64,000 nt of DNA from Suillus spraguei (Eukaryota > Basidiomycota > Agaricomycetes > Boletales > Suillaceae), in the NCBI GenBank assembly GCA_016800925.1, contig JABCPU010000061.1, positions 174,445-238,444 on the forward strand. Direction: 5' to 3'. Shown piece after piece: positions 60,256 through 64,000 of this stretch. The translations under genes were made by a program, and so were the position numbers. The notes under the pieces were generated by a model. It ran no database searches. It was not told the DNA's origin and saw only the letters and a program-made list of their open reading frames with translations. The stretch's first letter is position 1, and every line of letters begins with the position of its first letter.

Positions 60256-61651
60256 TCATTCATCATCAAGCTGTTGTTCCCAGGAACGAAGTGCATCGTA
60301 GAACCCTTCATCCTTCCAAGTTAACGTGAAGGGGGGAGTCCCGACTTGTCGAGGACAATAGATAGATAGATGAGTAGGTGACCAATATCTGCAAACCCTA
60401 CACTGATATTCCGCGCAGTTCTTCTGTCGATGCCCAAGTAGTCCACAGACGCGACATTTCATGTTTTCATCAGGATTGGAGATGGACTTGCATAATGGTG
60501 ATGGTGAAATGATGGGCTTGGGACTGGTGGATCTGGTGCGCTTCTTCCCCTTATTCCATTTCATACGTTTTAAGACAAGGGTGTTGTCGCGCCTGAGCTG
60601 TGTCTGCTGGTCGGTGGTGAGAGTGTATGCTGATGTTGGGAGATCAGGAGTGATTCCTCGTTTGCAGCCGCAAGAAGTTCGTTAGAGGAGGAGGGGGATG
60701 TTATGCCGAAGTCTTTTACTAAGACTGGCGAGATAGGATCCATTGGACCAAATGATGACGGAATGGACATGGGGGGATGAATATGAAGGTCACGAAGTCG
60801 AGGACCGAGTGCTACCAATTCAGCAGCAGGAATTCCTAATATTTTTGCAGCTTCACACTGCTCTTCTGTGCAGGGCTCGTACAGCCATGCGGGTGATCGT
60901 GGGAGGCTATAATTGGGGGCGGTGAAGTCGGTTGTTCGATAGGAGATGGGGTTCGAGGAGAGGCAAGATTGACTTGCGTTTGTCGTAGATCAGTAATAGC
61001 TTCTTTGACTAAGTTTCTGGCTACTCTTGTTTCAGCGACTGATTGTTGGATGGTTTCAATGACTGCATTGGTGAGCAGTCCATAAGCCAGTAAAGGCATC
61101 AAGATTAGAATAAGTGCGCGAAGAAGAGGGTGGAGGGACTGGAAGTGGGTTCGTATCTCTTTGTGGAGCGGGAGGTTGAGCAACACCTGCTCGATGCTCG
61201 GCCATGATGTGAATAGCTTCTTCAACATCACTTTTAAAAGAACGGGGAAGCAGCAGCATAGCGTAAGAATGAATGCATTTTGATAGATGTAGGATGTGCT
61301 GGCGATACGTGATTTCTGTAGTCTCGTCGATGGTAGTTTCAATGAGGGCGGCGGTGCAGATGATGTTAATGAGGAGTAAAGTGGGAAGGCACCCCTTTCG
61401 GTGAGGATTCTTTCAATTTCGAGAGCATGTCCTTCACATAGAAGGGCGGCTTCAATGTAGGAGGTGTTGTCGATTTCAGTGGCAAGGGTTCCGTAGTTTT
61501 CTGCGTCGGAGTCAGAGTCATTGTTGGTAATAGTGACAGGAGTGATGTATGCAGTAGGGAAAGACATTTCGAAAGGCTTTAGTTGATCAAGTGCTGGTGC
61601 GGTTTGATTGACTAAAGAATAATCAGAGGGAGTGTTGCTTCTTATAAGCAT
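60256..61651 (-). pseudogene. extra 3' coding region of Gypsy 2 (membrane-like segment and CCHC knuckle)
   Basis: Lies between the pol stop and the purine tract, the position env takes in some retroelements. The first frame (ATG 61651, MLIRSNTPSDYSLVNQTAPA) overlaps the last 29 nt of pol in another frame. About 270 codons include hydrophobic stretches (FILTLCCCFPVLLKVML; LLRALILILMPLLAYGLL) and a helical region ending SPTPSPIEQ-like Pro-rich sequence. The coding signal then moves one frame (about 60920) to PNYSLPRSPAWLYEP...CEAAKILGIPAAELVALGPRL. It moves again (about 60650) to QQTQLRRDNTLVLKRMKWN, and ends with two Cys-rich units, CRVCGLLGHRQKNC and CRVCRYWSPTHLSIYC, stop at 60256. Shifts may be decay, indels or introns. 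No homology to a known envelope is claimed. Confidence 0.6.
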
Positions 61652-64000
61652 TCAAGATTTGAGTGGAGTTCTTCAAGTTCTTTTCTGGGAGCCATTCGTT
61701 ATCTCCCGATGAGTATCCTTTCCAGGAAACAAGATAGCGTCGGCGAATGCCAGTTCCTTTGTGAGAAAGAATTGCTTCTACTTCATATTCTTCTTCTTCT
61801 TCTATGATGTCAGGTGGTGGTTTGGGGAAGTTCGGGCCATGTACGTCTGTCTCGCTATAGGAAGATAAGACAGAAGCATGGAAAGTGGGATGAATTTTCC
61901 ATTGTGGAGGGAGTTTGATTGTGAACGTGATGGGTGATAAGACATTGATGATTTGGAAAGGTCCGTATCACTTTGGTGCAAGTTTCCGTGATGGGAGCTT
62001 GAGTCTAAGATTAGTGGCCGATAGCCAGACCTTATCTCTGATCTTCCATGGAATGTACTTCTCTCCTCGGGATCGTTCGGCCATTTTCTGCATCACAATA
62101 TTATGGCAAGTGATTGCTTCTTCTCTTATCTTCTGCAGGGATCGTACTCGATCTTCTGCTGCAGGGATGGATGAGTCGGGGATCAAGTGAGGGATGGCGC
62201 ATGGTTCGTATCCCATCATGAGATAGAAGGGTGATGCATTCCTTGCATTGTGTTTTTGGTGGTTGTGGATGAATTCGGCGATTGGTAGGTGTTCTACCCA
62301 ATCTTCAGGATTGTTGCGGCAATAGATGTGTAGATATGTTTCAAGTTCTTGATTAAGCCTTTCAGTTTGACCATCAGTCTGAGGGTGATAAGCTGTAGAT
62401 GGAGCAATGACGTAATCGAGAAGTTGGGCAAGCTCCTTAGAGAAGTGAGATAGGAATTGCGGACCTCGATCCAAAATGACTTTGTCATGGAGTCCAAATC
62501 GACGGTAAATGTGTTTCAAGAATAGTTTAGCAATGCCTTTGGAAGTAACGGTTTTCAGACAAGGATAATAATTACCCCCTTCATAAGGCCATGGTCTACC
62601 ATGACCATGATGCTGTCAAAGCCTCCTGAGACAGGGAGGTCAGTAATAAGATCGACAGAGACCTGAGAGAAAGGGCGAGTCGCAGATGAGGGTATCGGGG
62701 CAAGCAGAGGTTGAACAGGATGTGTAACGGCTTTCATTTGCTGACAAAGGGTGCAACCTCGGACGTATTTCCGAATATAAGAGCCCATAGTGGGCCACCA
62801 AGCTTCTCGTTTGACGAGTTCTTCAGTTTTGAATCTACCGGGATGTCCTGCGGTAGGATGATCATGATACCTTTTCAGGATATCAGGATGATGTGCCGGT
62901 GGAATATAGGCACGATTCTTAAAATAGAGGATGTTCTCCTCAATCTTCCAGTCAGAGAGTGCCGACTTCATAGGTGGAAGGCACACACCATCAAGGGCAT
63001 CGGATGCTGTCTTGAAGACAGGGTCGTCGAGAGGATCAGAGGATGATAACACATCCTTGAGGTTGATGTCAATAAGACAAACGAATAGAGCGTCAGGGAG
63101 GAGAGTCTGGTCTTCGTTATCATCTTTACTGGAATCATAGTCAGGCCGGCGGGATAGTGCATCAGGTGCTGCCAATTTGGTACCTGCAACGTGATGTAGT
63201 TCAATGTCGTAAATAGACAAAATGAGTTGCCAATGTGCTTGGCGATGGGTAAGCTTCTGTGCACTTCAAAAGTACAGAAGGTTCTTGTGGTCGGTGAATA
63301 CCAGGATGGGGTGTGGGTTTCCTTCAAGATAATGATGCCATTCATTCAATGCCCGGATTACGGCAAGGAGTTCCCAATCAAAGATTTGATAATTGCGTTC
63401 TGTGGGGTTCAAAGACTGCGAGAGGTATGTGCATGGGTGATGAACACCATTCTCATCAGTCTGCAAGAGAACTCCACCAGTTGCTACAAGTGAAGCATCA
63501 GTAGCAATAGCAAATTGTCAGGATGGATCAGGGTTACAGAGTACTGGTTGGGATGTGAAGCGTCGTTTCAGTTCTTCGAAGGTGTCCATACATTTGGTTG
63601 ACCAATCAAAGGCCTTATCTTTCTTTGTTAATTCGATAAGGGGTCGGGCGATGTCAGAGTAGTGGGAAATGAACGTGCAGTAGAAGTTGCAAAAACCGAG
63701 GAATAACCGGACTTCTTTTACAGATTTCGGTGTTGGCCATTCTGCGATTCCTTTGGTTTTGGCGGTATCCATAGCAACTTGTCCAGGGCGAATTATCATT
63801 CCGAGGTATTCCACTTCCTCTGCATCGAAGGTGCATTTTCTCCGGTTTCAGGAACAAATGTTCTTTTCATATTTCATCAAAACCCGTCTGGTTCGTTTGC
63901 GGTGTTCTGCCATTTTTGTGGAGAAAATCAGGATATCGTCCATGTAGATAACCATCCATCCTTCATTGATTTCTTGTTGGAAGGTACAATTCATGTACGC
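61623..64000 (-). pseudogene. Gypsy element 2 Pol: RT, RNase H, integrase, chromodomain (partial)
   Basis: From the window edge: the end of the RT (VIYMDDILIFS on the minus strand near 63930, YMDD), then FLKPEKCTFDAEEVEYLGM, PGQVAMDTAKTKGIAEWPT and FLGFCNFYCTFISHYSDIA. RNase [38 protein letters not shown] and [11 protein letters not shown]. Integrase: HHPDILKRYHDHPTAGHPG...CTLCQQMK, then VSVDLITDLP, KVILDRGPQFLSHFS and TAYHPQTDGQTERLNQELE (D, D, E present). Chromodomain: EEYEVEAILSHKGTG...YLVSWKGYSSGDNEWLP, stop 61623. Breaks: TGA at three places where Arg CGA is expected (about 63519, 63269, 61968), and one-base shifts at an A4 run (about 63838) and a G5 run (about 62577). Confidence 0.9.

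Larger units (their letters stand above)
59613..64000 (-). mobile_element. Ty3/Gypsy chromodomain retrotransposon 2, 3' part (continues beyond window)
   Basis: Minus-strand element seen from its 3' LTR (59613-60085) through pol to the window edge. The purine tract AAAACGGGGGTAA lies immediately upstream of the 3' LTR (plus strand 60086-60098). Gag, protease and the 5' LTR are outside. Two solo LTRs of the same family occur at 41097 and 50022. An additional coding region lies between pol and the purine tract. Confidence 0.92.

Noticed and set aside
60836..61651. Calling the post-pol reading frame an envelope gene
   Set aside because: Only its position and hydrophobic stretches suggest it; no signal peptide, fusion peptide or cleavage site was recognised, and it ends in CCHC knuckles.

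Overview
This window is nuclear DNA of a filamentous basidiomycete, most likely an agaricomycete mushroom-type fungus. Host genes are split by many short introns (about 45-60 nt, GT...AG). The protein families fit that group: a MYND finger protein, tyrosine-kinase-like (TKL) kinases with disordered N-termini, and an AGC-type kinase. The transposons also fit: chromodomain Ty3/Gypsy elements, Ty1/Copia, a Plavaka-type transposase, hAT, Harbinger-like and LINE elements.

Layout. 1-734: start of translation factor eIF3m (minus strand). 1005-3269: MYND zinc-finger protein (minus). 3934-4575: small hypothetical gene whose first exon is only the ATG (minus). 6669-6894: small secreted cysteine-rich protein (minus). 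8936-11454: decapping factor Dcp1 (plus, six exons). 11840-15755: TKL kinase copy A, with a damaged N-terminal half. 17551-22962: a Ty3/Gypsy element with two LTRs and a target duplication, inserted in a Harbinger-like remnant. 23720-26324: a 5'-truncated LINE with poly(A) and a 12-bp target duplication, itself carrying a MITE. 27190-29823 and 30888-34194: TKL kinase copies B and C. 36274-37739: an AGC-type kinase. From about 39.2 kb to the end the window is almost entirely transposable elements.

The right-hand 25 kb is a stack of insertions. A Ty1/Copia element (39218-53296, minus) is split in its RNase H by a hAT transposon (39811-48186, 8-bp target duplication) and in its integrase by a solo Gypsy LTR (50022-50496). 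The hAT holds further solo LTRs: one of 951 bp, one of the 475-bp Gypsy family, and two of about 0.76 kb facing each other. One of these last two holds a 1.6-kb solo LTR full of minisatellites. Next come a Plavaka transposase gene flanked by two plus-strand genes (53.3-58.1 kb), nested LTRs, and the 3' two-thirds of a second chromodomain Gypsy element. That element has an extra open reading region downstream of pol, with a membrane-like segment and a CCHC knuckle.

Host genes appear to be independently transcribed. The clearest functional grouping is the kinase trio A-B-C, a tandem family opened up by the Gypsy, Harbinger and LINE insertions. Two sequence-wide patterns matter for reading it. 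Nearly all internal stops in the transposons are TGA where Arg CGA is expected, which points to CpG decay. Several otherwise conserved genes, including essential eIF3m, carry single-base frame breaks, mostly next to homopolymers. Some of these may be assembly indels rather than true pseudogenes.
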